Positions 27,172 through 36,504 are shown, counted from the stretch's first letter. The stretch is 64,000 nt of DNA from Chitinophagales bacterium (GCA_020636535.1 JACJXT010000011.1:1488001-1552000), one strand, 5' to 3'. Notes: generated from the letters alone by a model not told the origin. Translations and numbers: made by a program.

Positions 27172-27771
27172 ATGCTAAAACCATTTGAATCAAATAAAAT
27201 TGTATGTGGCGTAGACGAAGCAGGAAGAGGTTGCTTAGCTGGTCCAGTTACAGCAGCAGCAGTAATACTACCAAAAGAATTTCATCATCAATTACTCAAC
27301 GACTCAAAGCAAGTTAAAGCAACCAACAGAAATCAATTAAGAAAAATTATTGAAGCAGAAGCCATTGCTTACGCTGTCTGTAGTATAGATAATATAATTA
27401 TAGATGAAATTAATATTTTACAAGCAACCTATAAAGCCATGCATGGAGCCATTGCACAACTAAAAGTAACACCAGAAATTTTACTTATAGATGGCAACCG
27501 ATTTAAACCTTATGAAAAAATAGCACATCATTGTATCATTAAAGGCGATGCTACTTATATTGAAATAGCAGCAGCTTCTATTCTAGCCAAAACTTATAGA
27601 GATGAGCTAATGGAAACACTACATCAAGAATATCCAAATTATAATTGGCAAAACAACAAAGCATATCCAACACTAGAACACAGAAGAGCTATAAAACAAT
27701 ATGGTGCTACAAAATATCACCGACAATCATTTCAATTACTCAAAGCAGAACAACTCAAATTTGATTTTTAA
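27172..27771 (+). CDS. rnhB: Ribonuclease HII
   Basis: A 199-residue enzyme that removes ribonucleotides and RNA from DNA-RNA hybrids. VCGVDEAGRGCLAGPV near residue 11 contains the first catalytic Asp-Glu pair (DEAGRG). LLIDGNRF supplies the third acid. GDATYIEIAAASILAKTYRD supplies the fourth acid region, with the conserved ASILAK. Length is normal. The gene is preceded by the three-copy motif and converges with the ceramidase-like gene eight bases downstream. Confidence 0.96.
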   Translation: MLKPFESNKIVCGVDEAGRGCLAGPVTAAAVILPKEFHHQLLNDSKQVKATNRNQLRKIIEAEAIAYAVCSIDNIIIDEINILQATYKAMHGAIAQLKVTPEILLIDGNRFKPYEKIAHHCIIKGDATYIEIAAASILAKTYRDELMETLHQEYPNYNWQNNKAYPTLEHRRAIKQYGATKYHRQSFQLLKAEQLKFDF

Positions 27772-27779
27772 ATGGCAAT

Positions 27780-28583
27780 TTATCTATTGTTATTACTGTC
27801 TTCAGATATATAATATTGATATAAGAAATAAGTAGCTAAAGCACAGAGCAAGTGCCAAAGTCCATGCCATTGAAATACAGAATACTTCCAACACCAACAA
27901 TGGTCGTTTATGCCAAATTGCCAAATGGTAAAAGCAACACCAAAAGTTACTACACAGTAATAAATATATTTTATTTTTATTTTCGTTTTGTGTTTGTAGT
28001 GATGTAAAACTTCAAAAATGACACCTAATCCACAAATAAAACCAAATGCTAAATTACCTACAAAAAAATCAATAGGAAAAATGTCATTGCCATAAAAATT
28101 CATGATGTTACAAAAAATCATAGCCAAACAAAAAGTAAGTACAAAACCAATACTGCTTAAATTTTTATAGCGACTAAAACCATAAGCCAACATAAATGAA
28201 GCTAATAAATACATACTCAACATATCGCAGTAACCGCCCCAAAAAGTTTCGGTTGCGTGCATTAGCATAGAACATGGTCCAAGCACAATTAATACATTAG
28301 CAAAGAATAATGGATATAATATATTATTGTTGAATTTGTTTTTATTGTTATTTATTTTAAAAGATGACTGATAAGCAACCCATAATCCTGCTAGCATAAA
28401 ACCAATATTAGAGTAAGTATTAATAGGTTGTTTAATAAAACCTTCTCTAGCAGCTTCGCAGAAATTACTACCAACGCCAGTGCCTTCGCCAAATAATTGA
28501 AAGACAATAATAAGAACAGTAATGATTAATGCTAGAACTGCATTAATACAGCTAATAAGAAAAATATTTTTTTGTTTGTGCAT
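27780..28583 (-). CDS. Ceramidase-family (CREST superfamily) integral membrane hydrolase
   Basis: A 267-residue protein with about seven membrane helices. The CREST/alkaline ceramidase pattern is readable: NTYSNIGFMLAG early, then GPCSMLMHATETFWGGYCDMLSMYL with the conserved Ser, His and Asp, and near the C terminus FQWHGLWHLLCAL with the HxxxH metal ligands. Family members are zinc amidases that release fatty acid from ceramides. Many Bacteroidota make sphingolipids, so this is plausible, but the substrate is inferred only. It starts six bases after the stop of the upstream small gene and is probably co-transcribed with it. Confidence 0.78.
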   Translation of the reverse strand: MHKQKNIFLISCINAVLALIITVLIIVFQLFGEGTGVGSNFCEAAREGFIKQPINTYSNIGFMLAGLWVAYQSSFKINNNKNKFNNNILYPLFFANVLIVLGPCSMLMHATETFWGGYCDMLSMYLLASFMLAYGFSRYKNLSSIGFVLTFCLAMIFCNIMNFYGNDIFPIDFFVGNLAFGFICGLGVIFEVLHHYKHKTKIKIKYIYYCVVTFGVAFTIWQFGINDHCWCWKYSVFQWHGLWHLLCALATYFLYQYYISEDSNNNR

Positions 28584-28588
28584 AGTAA

Positions 28589-29167
28589 TTACTTTCTTAT
28601 CCTTTTATATAAAGATTGATTTAAAGATTCTACATTCATATCTTCTCTAATTGTTTCATCTATTTGATTTGCTTGATTAATAAGCTTAGTTAACTGTATA
28701 TCAAGTTTAGCTAATAATTCTTTATATTCTTTTTCTTTATCTATACTATCAGGAAGTTGACAATCATAAATATCTCCTATAAATAATTCAAGTTTATCGA
28801 TAATGGTTTTGGGAATTAAAATAGAATTTGCAATAAATAATTCTTCAAAATCATACATTATTTCATCTATACTATCTGATAAATTATCTATTTCATCATC
28901 TAATAAGTCAATATATTCTTCAGAAAGGTTTTTAGCATTAATTTTACTTAGATACTGTTTGTATTTTAAAGGATAATCTTCAATACTTCTTAATAATTTA
29001 CTAATTTCTTCTAAAATCTTGCTATAACAATCATATTTAGTTTCGTAAATAAAGTTTTCATTTTCAAATTTATGTTCTCTTTTGTATCTAAGATAAGAAA
29101 TAACCAAAGCAACAAAAGAAATGAATAGTGATATTAAAGAAATTCCTGTGACTAAATTTAATGTCAT
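28589..29167 (-). CDS. Membrane-anchored helical protein of unknown function
   Basis: A 192-residue protein with one N-terminal membrane segment (LVTGISLISLFISFVALVIS), a basic stretch (YLRYKREHKF) and then a soluble, very acidic helical domain (ILEEISKLLRSIEDYPLKYK, YIDLLDDEIDNLSDSIDEI). There is no recognisable catalytic motif. It is immediately upstream of the ceramidase-like gene. It looks like a small single-pass anchor protein, and I do not recognise the family. Confidence 0.6.
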   Translation of the reverse strand: MTLNLVTGISLISLFISFVALVISYLRYKREHKFENENFIYETKYDCYSKILEEISKLLRSIEDYPLKYKQYLSKINAKNLSEEYIDLLDDEIDNLSDSIDEIMYDFEELFIANSILIPKTIIDKLELFIGDIYDCQLPDSIDKEKEYKELLAKLDIQLTKLINQANQIDETIREDMNVESLNQSLYKRIRK

Positions 29168-29193
29168 TTTTTTTTATTAAGAAATCAACTAAA

Positions 29194-31320
29194 TCACTCA
29201 AAAACTTGTGCTTTGCTTGCTTTTTCTTTAATGATATTTGGACAAGCAAATCGTTCACCATATTTACTAGCTAATTCATCTGCTCTTTTTGCAAAATTAT
29301 CTAGTCCATAAGCATTAATGAATTGTAGTGTTCCACCATGAAAAGGTGCAAATCCCCAACCAAAAATTGAACCAATATTAGCATCTGCAAAGCTCGTTAA
29401 TACACCTTCTTCAACACATCGTGCTGTTTCAATGGCTTGTATAAACAACATTCGGTCTATCATTTCTTGTTCATCCATTTGTTTTTGAAGTGGAAATAAT
29501 TCGGTTAGTTTTTCCCACAAATATTTTTTTCCATTTGCAGGATATTCATAAAAGCCAGCACCAGCAGCTTTTCCTTTTCTATTGTTGGCTAATAAAATAT
29601 CGCTTACTGCATTTGCAGGATGTTGTACTACCGTTTTTCCTTCTGCTTTAAAATCGGCTTCGGTTTGTTTTCTAATATGATCCATTAAAGACAAGCTCAC
29701 TTCATCAGTCAATGCTAAAGGACCAACAGGCATACCTGCCTTTTGTCCAACATGTTCAATAATGTTTGGATTTTGACCTTCGCCTAACATAGCAATACCT
29801 TCTAATACATAAGTAGCAAACACTCTCGATGTATAAAATCCTCTACTGTCATTTACAACAATAGGTGTTTTTTTAATTTGTTTTACATAGTCAAAACCTT
29901 TAGCCAATGTTTCTTCGTTGGTTTTTTCGCCTTTAATAATTTCTACCAAAGGCATTTTATCAACAGGAGAAAAGAAGTGCAAACCAATAAACTGTTCTGG
30001 TCTTGATGAAGCCAAAGCCAATCCAGTAATTGGTAAAGTAGAAGTATTAGACGCAAATGTACCAGTACTTTCCATCATAGCTTCTGCTTCTTGTGTAACT
30101 TTTGCTTTTAAATTTCTATCTTCAAACACAGCTTCAATAATTAAATCGCAACCAGATAAATCATTAGCATTATCTGTAGCTTTAATTAATTGAAGTACGC
30201 CATCAGCTTGTTCTTTAGTCATAGCACCTTTACTTACTCTGCCTTTCAATAATTTTTCAGAGTACGATTTTCCTTTTTCAGCAGCTTCTACCGAAACATC
30301 TTTCAAAACAACTTCTATTCCAGCCATAGCAGAAACATAAGCAATACCACTTCCCATCATTCCAGCACCAAGCACACCTACTTTTTTAGTAGTATATTTT
30401 TCTATGTTTTTAGGACGAGATTCGCCTGCATTAATGGCATTTAGATTGTACCAAAATGCAGTAATCATATTTTTAGACACCTGACCAGTTGCCAAGCTCG
30501 TAAAATATCTCGATTCAATTCTGCAAGCCGTATCAAAATCAACGATTGAACCTTCTACAGCTGTTGCAATAATAGCTTCCACCGCAGGATAATTGCCTTT
30601 GGTTTTCTTTTTTGTCATAGCAGGAACAATAGGTAACATTTGAGCTACTTTTGGTGTTTGTGCATTTCCGCCAGGCATTTTAAAAGCTTTATCGTGCCAA
30701 GGATTCATAGCTTTTGGATTGGCTTTTATCCAAGCAATTGCTTTTTCAAACATGGCTTCTTTAGTATCAGCAATTTCGTTAATAATTCCAGCACTAAGCG
30801 CTTGTTTTACTTTTAGTCGTTTGCCTTCAGTTAAATATGGTAAAGCATTTTGTAAGCCAATCATTCTTGTTAAACGAATGATGCCACCACCACCAGGCAA
30901 TAAACCTAAACCAACTTCCGGTAAGCCAAACTGTGCTTTTGGATTATTTAAAGCAATTCTATAATGACAAGCTAAAGCTAATTCTAAACCACCACCAAGT
31001 GCTGCACCATTTAAACAAGCAACCACAGGTTTTCCAAAAGTTTCTAATCTTAAGAACTGTGCTTTTAATCCTTCACACATTTCAAAAATAGCTTTAGCAT
31101 CTGTTTGTTTATAGAGATTATCAATATCTGCACCAGCAAAAAAAGTAGATTTTGCAGAAGTTAAAATTACACCAGCAATATTGTCTTTATCTTGTTCTAG
31201 TTTAGCTAAAGATTCGGTAAACAGTTTGCCAAATGCTTCGTTGATGACATTGGCACTTCTGTTTTGCATATCCATAGTAATGGTTACAATATTATCTTGA
31301 TTTTTTTCGTAGTGGAACAT
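29194..31320 (-). CDS. FadJ/FadB-like bifunctional enoyl-CoA hydratase/3-hydroxyacyl-CoA dehydrogenase
   Basis: A 708-residue fatty-acid beta-oxidation enzyme. The crotonase domain fills about 1-190, with the CoA oxyanion region TSAKSTFFAGADIDNLY, NGAALGGGLELALACHYRIA and the catalytic Glu in FGLPEVGLGLLPGGGG. The NAD-binding domain begins at about 312 with VGVLGAGMMGSGIAYVSAMA. GLHFFSPVDKMPLVEII holds the catalytic His, and two C-terminal 3HCDH domains follow. No partner thiolase is encoded nearby, unlike typical fadBA or fadIJ operons. Substrate chain length cannot be judged. Confidence 0.93.
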   Translation of the reverse strand: MFHYEKNQDNIVTITMDMQNRSANVINEAFGKLFTESLAKLEQDKDNIAGVILTSAKSTFFAGADIDNLYKQTDAKAIFEMCEGLKAQFLRLETFGKPVVACLNGAALGGGLELALACHYRIALNNPKAQFGLPEVGLGLLPGGGGIIRLTRMIGLQNALPYLTEGKRLKVKQALSAGIINEIADTKEAMFEKAIAWIKANPKAMNPWHDKAFKMPGGNAQTPKVAQMLPIVPAMTKKKTKGNYPAVEAIIATAVEGSIVDFDTACRIESRYFTSLATGQVSKNMITAFWYNLNAINAGESRPKNIEKYTTKKVGVLGAGMMGSGIAYVSAMAGIEVVLKDVSVEAAEKGKSYSEKLLKGRVSKGAMTKEQADGVLQLIKATDNANDLSGCDLIIEAVFEDRNLKAKVTQEAEAMMESTGTFASNTSTLPITGLALASSRPEQFIGLHFFSPVDKMPLVEIIKGEKTNEETLAKGFDYVKQIKKTPIVVNDSRGFYTSRVFATYVLEGIAMLGEGQNPNIIEHVGQKAGMPVGPLALTDEVSLSLMDHIRKQTEADFKAEGKTVVQHPANAVSDILLANNRKGKAAGAGFYEYPANGKKYLWEKLTELFPLQKQMDEQEMIDRMLFIQAIETARCVEEGVLTSFADANIGSIFGWGFAPFHGGTLQFINAYGLDNFAKRADELASKYGERFACPNIIKEKASKAQVFE

Positions 31321-31379
31321 AATGCGATTTTTTTATAAATATAAAATTTTTTGTTGGTTTGAGATAGTGAATTCGAATG

Positions 31380-32102
31380 TTAAATAGCTTTCTTAGAATG
31401 TGCTACTAATTTGTTGAGTGTTTCAATTTCATTTGCAGTAAGATATCGCCATTTTCCATAAGCTAAATTATTGAGCGAAATATGCATAATTCTTACTCTA
31501 GTAAGTTGTAGTACTTCATAATTAAAGTGCTGACACATTCGTCTTATTTGTCGGTTTAGTCCTTGTGTAAGTATAATATTGAATGTAACATCATTTATTT
31601 TCTTGATGGTACAAGGTTTGGTTATAGTATCTAAAATAGGAACACCTTTAGCCATTTTTTCTAAAAAAGAATTGGTAATTATTTTATTTACTTTAACTAT
31701 ATATTCTTTTTCATGATTATTGGTAGAACGCAATACTTTATTTACAATATCACCATCATTAGTGAGTAAAATTAATCCTTGAGATGCTTTGTCTAATCTG
31801 CCAATAGGAAATAAGCGTTCTTTATGATTAATATAGTCGATTATATTATTCTTTTCTTTTTTATCTGTAGTAGAAACAATGCCTCTTGGTTTGTTTAATG
31901 CAATATAAATTGGTAGTGGATTACTTTTGAGTGGTTTATTGTCTAGTAAAACTATATCGTTTGGAAAAACACGATTGCCTTTTGAAGCGACTGTTCCATT
32001 AATTTTTACTCGATTGGCTAAAATCCATTCATCGGCAACTCTTCTAGAACATATTCCAGTATTACTTATAAATTTATTTAAACTAATAGAGTTATCGTTC
32101 AT
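31380..32102 (-). CDS. rluF: RluF-type 23S rRNA pseudouridine synthase
   Basis: A 240-residue RsuA/RluB/E/F-family pseudouridine synthase. An N-terminal S4 RNA-binding domain (LNKFISNTGICSRRVADEWI) precedes the catalytic domain, with the active-site Asp in FPIGRLDKASQGLILLTNDG. The motif LTQGLNRQIRRMCQHFNYEV is most like RluF, which modifies U2604 of 23S rRNA in E. coli. RluB-type activity cannot be excluded. Its start lies six bases downstream of the Ste24-like gene stop, so they share a transcript. Confidence 0.86.
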   Translation of the reverse strand: MNDNSISLNKFISNTGICSRRVADEWILANRVKINGTVASKGNRVFPNDIVLLDNKPLKSNPLPIYIALNKPRGIVSTTDKKEKNNIIDYINHKERLFPIGRLDKASQGLILLTNDGDIVNKVLRSTNNHEKEYIVKVNKIITNSFLEKMAKGVPILDTITKPCTIKKINDVTFNIILTQGLNRQIRRMCQHFNYEVLQLTRVRIMHISLNNLAYGKWRYLTANEIETLNKLVAHSKKAI

Positions 32103-32108
32103 TTTAAA

Positions 32109-33353
32109 TCAACTTAATTTTTCAATTCTTTGTGATAATGGTGGATGGGAATAGTTTAAGAAAACGAACCATTTATGTGGATTTAAGTGTGATAGGTTTT
32201 CAGAGGATAATTTTTTTAGTGCAGTAATTAAATGTTCGCCAGTGCCAATATTTTCTTTTGCATAAGCATCTGCTTCAAATTCATTTTTTCTAGAAAATAC
32301 ATTCATTAAAATGCCAGTGATAGTTGAAATTGGACTGTATAATAATCCAAAAACAATTAATCCGATATAAAAAATACTAGTAGTGCTGTCTATTCCAACT
32401 ACTTTATTTGCAATTGGTGTATTTAAAAATAAAGAGAGTAGAAATAATGTAATTCCCATATTTACTAATGATATAATAATTGATTGATAAATATGTTTTT
32501 TCTTGTAATGTCCGATTTCATGTGCTAGTACACTTACTAATTCATCATCGGTTTGTTTTTCTATTAGTGTATCGTATAAAACAATTGTTTTTTGTTTGCC
32601 TAAACCAGAAAAATAGGCATTGGCTTTGGTACTTCTTTTAGAACCATCAATTACAAAAATGTTGGTTAAAGGAAACTGTACGCGTTGTGCAAATTGCTCT
32701 ATTTTAGTTCGCAAATCGCCATCGTTTAATGGATTGAGTTTGTTGAAAATTGGAACGATGATAGAAGTATAAAACATAGCAAAGAAAATAGAAAATCCAG
32801 CGAAGAGTAACCATGCATAAACCCAAAATAATTTGCCTGCATATAAATAAAATGCAACGAATGCACTGATTAAAATTCCACCAATAATAGCACTTAGTAT
32901 TAATCCTTTTATAAAATCTAGAATAAATAATTTAGGTGTTGTTTTGTTGAATCCATATTTTTCTTCGATTACAAATGTAGTGTAAATGCTAAATGGTAGA
33001 CTTAATATAGTAGATGCTACACTTAAAATTCCGAAATAAAGTAGTGTTTGTAATATTGGTTGTGTTGTAATTTGAATTACTTGATAATACAACCAAGCAA
33101 ATCCGTTGAATGCTAGAAATAGAACAATACTAGCAGTGCTAATTACACTAGAAATTAAATTGATTTTACCATGTGCTTTATGGTACGCTTGTGCTTTAGC
33201 ATATTTGTCGTCGTCATAAATTCCTTTTAGATTTTCTGGAATTGGTAGCGACCAGTTTTTTGTATTGAGATAATCTAAAACTAAATCAATAATAAAGTCT
33301 ATTAATATGATAGCTATAATAATGTATGTTAGCCAATACGAGTTTAATTGCAT
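32109..33353 (-). CDS. M48A Ste24-type membrane zinc metalloprotease
   Basis: A 414-residue polytopic protease. Several N-terminal membrane helices are followed by the zinc motif VSVLAHEIGHYKKKH (HEIGH) at about 270-285 and the third ligand in NEFEADAYAKENIG. The SKRSTKANAYFSGLGK stretch is a Ste24 signature. Bacterial homologues degrade membrane or misfolded proteins; CAAX processing is not expected in bacteria. A consensus -7 element is four bases before the ATG. RluF is the downstream partner in the operon. Confidence 0.93.
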   Translation of the reverse strand: MQLNSYWLTYIIIAIILIDFIIDLVLDYLNTKNWSLPIPENLKGIYDDDKYAKAQAYHKAHGKINLISSVISTASIVLFLAFNGFAWLYYQVIQITTQPILQTLLYFGILSVASTILSLPFSIYTTFVIEEKYGFNKTTPKLFILDFIKGLILSAIIGGILISAFVAFYLYAGKLFWVYAWLLFAGFSIFFAMFYTSIIVPIFNKLNPLNDGDLRTKIEQFAQRVQFPLTNIFVIDGSKRSTKANAYFSGLGKQKTIVLYDTLIEKQTDDELVSVLAHEIGHYKKKHIYQSIIISLVNMGITLFLLSLFLNTPIANKVVGIDSTTSIFYIGLIVFGLLYSPISTITGILMNVFSRKNEFEADAYAKENIGTGEHLITALKKLSSENLSHLNPHKWFVFLNYSHPPLSQRIEKLS

Positions 33354-33357
33354 GTTG

Positions 33358-33365
33358 CAAAGATA
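33358..33365 (-). promoter_or_regulatory. -7 promoter element four bases before the Ste24-like start
   Basis: Reverse complement TATCTTTG is an exact TAnnTTTG. Only CAAC lies between it and the ATG at 33353, which predicts a leaderless transcript. Confidence 0.6.
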
Positions 33366-33430
33366 AGTATAGGAATGTGAATTTTTACCAGTAGAAAGTT
33401 AAGCTTTATTCTAGTCTTATTTTCAATAAT

Positions 33431-33458
33431 AAAAAAGCTCGCTTGTTACAGCGAGCTT
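33431..33458 (-). terminator. Intrinsic terminator of the PadR-PspC operon
   Basis: AAGCTCGCT (33435-33443) and AGCGAGCTT (33450-33458) form a perfect nine-pair stem around TGTTAC. On the minus strand it is followed by an uninterrupted T run, 26 bases behind the PspC-protein stop. Confidence 0.88.
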
Positions 33459-33483
33459 CTGAAAAGTATTTATAAAGAAAAAA

Positions 33484-35181
33484 TTATTCTAAAGGCATTA
33501 GTTGACCGTTATTCATTCTAAAAATATAATATTCGCCAACATGTTCGTAGTCGTCCTCGTCATTAATTTTTATATTGATGTCTTCTATTTTTTCCTCATT
33601 GTCTTGGTCGTTAGCTTTTACTACAACACCATTTTTTCCAACTTTTATCGATAGATTTTTTAAGCTATCTGTATCTTGTCCATTAATTTTAATATTAATG
33701 TTTTTATTAGGATTTCTTCCAATAGACGACCAATCGATAGGCAAATCACCTTCATCCATATAGTTTTCAACTGTCTCATTCCAAGCAATAATTTTACCTT
33801 GAGGAACATATACTTTTACAAGTACTTTTTGATTTCTAAACTTTTGTTTTTTGGTATCTATCTTAAAGTTTGGATCTATGACAATGGTATTTCCATTTTG
33901 GTTGATGCTATGTTGTATGGTTGTGGCATTATTTAATGCTTCTTTTTCGTTTTCGCCTTGAGCTGAAAACTCTCTAGTAATATGATATTCATTATCGGTA
34001 CTTTCATATATTTCAATATCTACTGGAATATGAATTTCTTTATTTTTTCTTAAGTATTTTAAAAATGAACTAAAGCTATTAAAGTTTAATTCATTATAAT
34101 TTTTTATTTTACTTTCATTAATTCTTAAATTAATAGAATCTCCAATTGCTGCTTGTTGTATTGGTGTAGATTGGTAGATTTCGTGGTTTTCTGCTAATAG
34201 TTTTTTTGCATTATTGGTACCGATTCCAGCTAAGATTAATCCTAGTAAAAAGAAGCCGATAATAGGTAAGTAAACTAATTTTTTATTCATTCTATCATAA
34301 CTTCTACTAGAGATTAAGCGAATGGTTAGTACTATAAGTAAAACTAATGGCATACTTAATGTAAATAATAAACCTAAACCTAGCAACCAGCCAAAGATAC
34401 CGTGATTGAAGAAATAGGCATTGGCAAGAGGAACTCCAGTAACAACAGATGCAAATGCTCCGACAGCTAAAGCAAAGAAGGTAATTATAAAAATTAATAA
34501 TGTAAATAATATTATTCCTTTTATGAATATAATAATTATTTTACCTATTGCATCTACTACATCATTGATGGTACTATTTTTTTTTATATCACTACTTGTT
34601 TTATATATTTGATTTTTTATAGCATCGTGATTGATTGGTTCGCCCATCATTTCTAATTTTTGCGAAGGTGTTTCGGCTTTTGGCATTAGAATTAATAATA
34701 TAAAATAGATGAGTAATGCTGTTCCAAATGTAATAAAAGGAGAGATGATAAAGAGTAATCGTATCCATAATGGATTTTGAATACCAAAGTAATGACTTAA
34801 ACCAGAACAAACTCCACCTAAAATTCGGTCGTCCATATCTCTATAGAGTTTTTTATTGAACATGCCTTTAAAACCATCTTGTTGTTGAGAAGAGCTATAG
34901 CTTTGAGATTGGTCTGTTGTTTCATCGCTATCAAATTCTTCAGGATTTCCCATTTGCTGAATTACACTTTGAGCATCTTCTATGGTAATGATGTGATTTT
35001 TTCCTTTGCTGTAAAAAATTTCTGCAAATCTGCTTTCAATATCTTTAACAATCTCATCTTTGTTTTCGTCATTGGCGTAGTATTGTTTAATTTTTTGAAA
35101 GTAGTTAGACATCATTTCATAAGCATCTTCGTTGATGTTGAAAATTTGTCCTGCTAAATTAATATTATAAGTCTTTATCAT
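33484..35181 (-). CDS. PspC-domain membrane protein
   Basis: A 565-residue protein. A short N-terminal domain (about 1-90, TYNINLAGQIFNINEDAYEM) is followed by the PspC domain at about 110-170 (KLYRDMDDRILGGVCSGLSHYFGIQNPLWIRLLF), then several further membrane helices (about 210-330) and a C-terminal beta-rich domain with repeated KINGQD/KINDED stretches, like the adhesin-type toast-rack domains. PspC proteins sense envelope stress. This large multidomain form with a PadR regulator upstream is common in Bacteroidota. It is the last gene of a three-gene operon ending at the terminator at 33431-33458. Confidence 0.87.
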   Translation of the reverse strand: MIKTYNINLAGQIFNINEDAYEMMSNYFQKIKQYYANDENKDEIVKDIESRFAEIFYSKGKNHIITIEDAQSVIQQMGNPEEFDSDETTDQSQSYSSSQQQDGFKGMFNKKLYRDMDDRILGGVCSGLSHYFGIQNPLWIRLLFIISPFITFGTALLIYFILLILMPKAETPSQKLEMMGEPINHDAIKNQIYKTSSDIKKNSTINDVVDAIGKIIIIFIKGIILFTLLIFIITFFALAVGAFASVVTGVPLANAYFFNHGIFGWLLGLGLLFTLSMPLVLLIVLTIRLISSRSYDRMNKKLVYLPIIGFFLLGLILAGIGTNNAKKLLAENHEIYQSTPIQQAAIGDSINLRINESKIKNYNELNFNSFSSFLKYLRKNKEIHIPVDIEIYESTDNEYHITREFSAQGENEKEALNNATTIQHSINQNGNTIVIDPNFKIDTKKQKFRNQKVLVKVYVPQGKIIAWNETVENYMDEGDLPIDWSSIGRNPNKNINIKINGQDTDSLKNLSIKVGKNGVVVKANDQDNEEKIEDINIKINDEDDYEHVGEYYIFRMNNGQLMPLE

Positions 35182-35193
35182 GGTTTAATATTT

Positions 35194-35559
35194 TTAATTA
35201 TTTGTATTATTGTTAAATGTTTTTGTTTTTTCTACAGCAAAAGCGAGTTCGTGCCAAGTGCCTTCTAAATCGGCAATGGCTTCGTTGCCATCATCTGTAA
35301 TTACAAAGTATTTTCTTGGCGGACCAGAAGAACTTTCTTTCCATACATAATTGAGTAAACCTGCGTTTTTCAATCGTGTTAACAAAGGATATATAGTGCC
35401 TTCTACCACAATTAGATTGGCTTCTTTTAAAGCATCTAAAATATCAGAAGCATAGACTTCACCTTGTGCTATGATGTTGAGAATACAGTATTCTAGTATA
35501 CCTTTTCTCATTTGCACTTTGGTATTTTCTATACTAAAGTTAGTATTACTTTTTGTCAT
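35194..35559 (-). CDS. PadR-family transcriptional regulator
   Basis: A 121-residue winged-helix repressor. QMRKGILEYCILNIIAQGEVYASDILDAL is the PadR HTH entry, and VVEGTIYPLLTRLKNAGLLNYVWKESSSGPPRKYFVIT is the wing with the signature GTIYPLLxRL and GPPRKYY-like motif. It belongs to the short PadR subfamily with one C-terminal dimerisation helix. It lies between a small exported protein gene and the PspC gene with gaps of 2 and 12 bases, and most likely autoregulates this operon through the palindrome at 35887. Confidence 0.94.
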   Translation of the reverse strand: MTKSNTNFSIENTKVQMRKGILEYCILNIIAQGEVYASDILDALKEANLIVVEGTIYPLLTRLKNAGLLNYVWKESSSGPPRKYFVITDDGNEAIADLEGTWHELAFAVEKTKTFNNNTNN

Positions 35560-35561
35560 AA

Positions 35562-35825
35562 TTAATTATTTATATATTTTACATTAAAAACTTTGTTACT
35601 GAATTCATTACTGTACTGAATGCTTTCAATTTGGTTAACAATTTTTTCCATTTGGTTGATGTTACCGTTGTCGTAGATGTAAGTTACTTGTGGAAAACCA
35701 TTCTGGTCTATTACAAATGTTACATCAGTTACATTACTAGTTTTTGATTTTACTAAATTTTTGGCACTTAAAATTCCTACGGTTAAGCTACCAACTAAGA
35801 TTAATGAGATTGCAATTTTTTTCAT
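35562..35825 (-). CDS. Small exported protein of unknown function
   Basis: From ATG 35825 an 87-residue protein beginning MKKIAISLILVGSLTVGILSA, a good signal peptide or anchor. The mature part is short and beta-like (VTFVIDQNGFPQVTYIYDNG). The frame opens earlier at 35852, but that start would sit only about 14 bases from the -7 element and adds a non-signal leader. First gene of the PadR-PspC operon, so it may belong to the same envelope response. I know no named family. Confidence 0.65.
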   Translation of the reverse strand: MKKIAISLILVGSLTVGILSAKNLVKSKTSNVTDVTFVIDQNGFPQVTYIYDNGNINQMEKIVNQIESIQYSNEFSNKVFNVKYINN

Positions 35826-35866
35826 GACTTTATTTTTTATTGAGTTAAACAATGAACTTTACAATG

Positions 35867-35874
35867 CAAATATA
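35867..35874 (-). promoter_or_regulatory. -7 promoter element of the PadR-PspC operon
   Basis: Reverse complement TATATTTG is an exact TAnnTTTG, 41 bases upstream of the ATG at 35825. Confidence 0.65.
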
Positions 35875-35886
35875 TAGATAAAACAA

Positions 35887-35902
35887 TGTAATATGCAATA
35901 CA
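35887..35902. promoter_or_regulatory. Candidate PadR operator
   Basis: TGTAATATGCAATACA is an interrupted palindrome (TGTAnT-n4-AnTACA) placed 12 bases upstream of the -7 element, where it would cover the -33 region. A repressor bound here would block polymerase. The link to PadR is inferred from position and symmetry only. Confidence 0.4.
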
Positions 35903-36093
35903 AAGTACTAAAAATTAACAAAATAATTTATAATTTATTGATAATCAATAATAGTAAAATTATAAAATTTAACAAATTGGCTTTAAAATTTGCGTTTTCT
36001 CTGAATTTATTTTAGAAAATTTTTATTGTTTACTAGACTTTTGAGAATAAAATCTAGTACAAATTTCAAATCTAAAGCAATAAATTGTATTAC

Positions 36094-36504
36094 TTAATTA
36101 GAATATTTTAGCCAAATTCGTTCGTGGAAATAATATAAAATGACCTTAGTAATAAGTTCTGTAAAACCAATTTTAAATGCTACAGTTACATGTCCTGTTA
36201 CAAAATAAGAGATAATAATTGTATCTAAAGTGCCGAAAAATCGCCAAGAAAAACCTTTTATTATACTTCTTTGATGTGTTTCTTTTAAATTTCCATCATC
36301 AGAAGGTAATTGTCCCCATTTTATAAATCTCAACCAAATTCTTTCGTGTACATAAAATAAAAAAATCTTAGTAAAGACTTCTATAAATCCTATTTTTAGT
36401 GCGTTGCCTATACTTTTGGTATAAATGTAGGAGAGTAGAATGGTATCGCCAGTAGCAACTATTCGCCAAGTAGCACCTTTTAATAAGCTTTTCCAATGTT
36501 TCAT
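36094..36504 (-). CDS. Tandem DUF2061 membrane protein
   Basis: A 136-residue protein made of two copies of DUF2061. Copy 1 is LLKGATWRIVATGDTILLSY with KIGFIEVFTKIFLFYVHERIW. Copy 2 is IIKGFSWRFFGTLDTIIISY with KIGFTELITKVILYYFHERIW. Each copy has about two membrane helices and the conserved WR and HERIW ends, a clear internal duplication. In other bacteria the domain occurs near sulfate-assimilation genes; none are here. Function unknown. It appears to be a single gene. Confidence 0.86.
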   Translation of the reverse strand: MKHWKSLLKGATWRIVATGDTILLSYIYTKSIGNALKIGFIEVFTKIFLFYVHERIWLRFIKWGQLPSDDGNLKETHQRSIIKGFSWRFFGTLDTIIISYFVTGHVTVAFKIGFTELITKVILYYFHERIWLKYSN

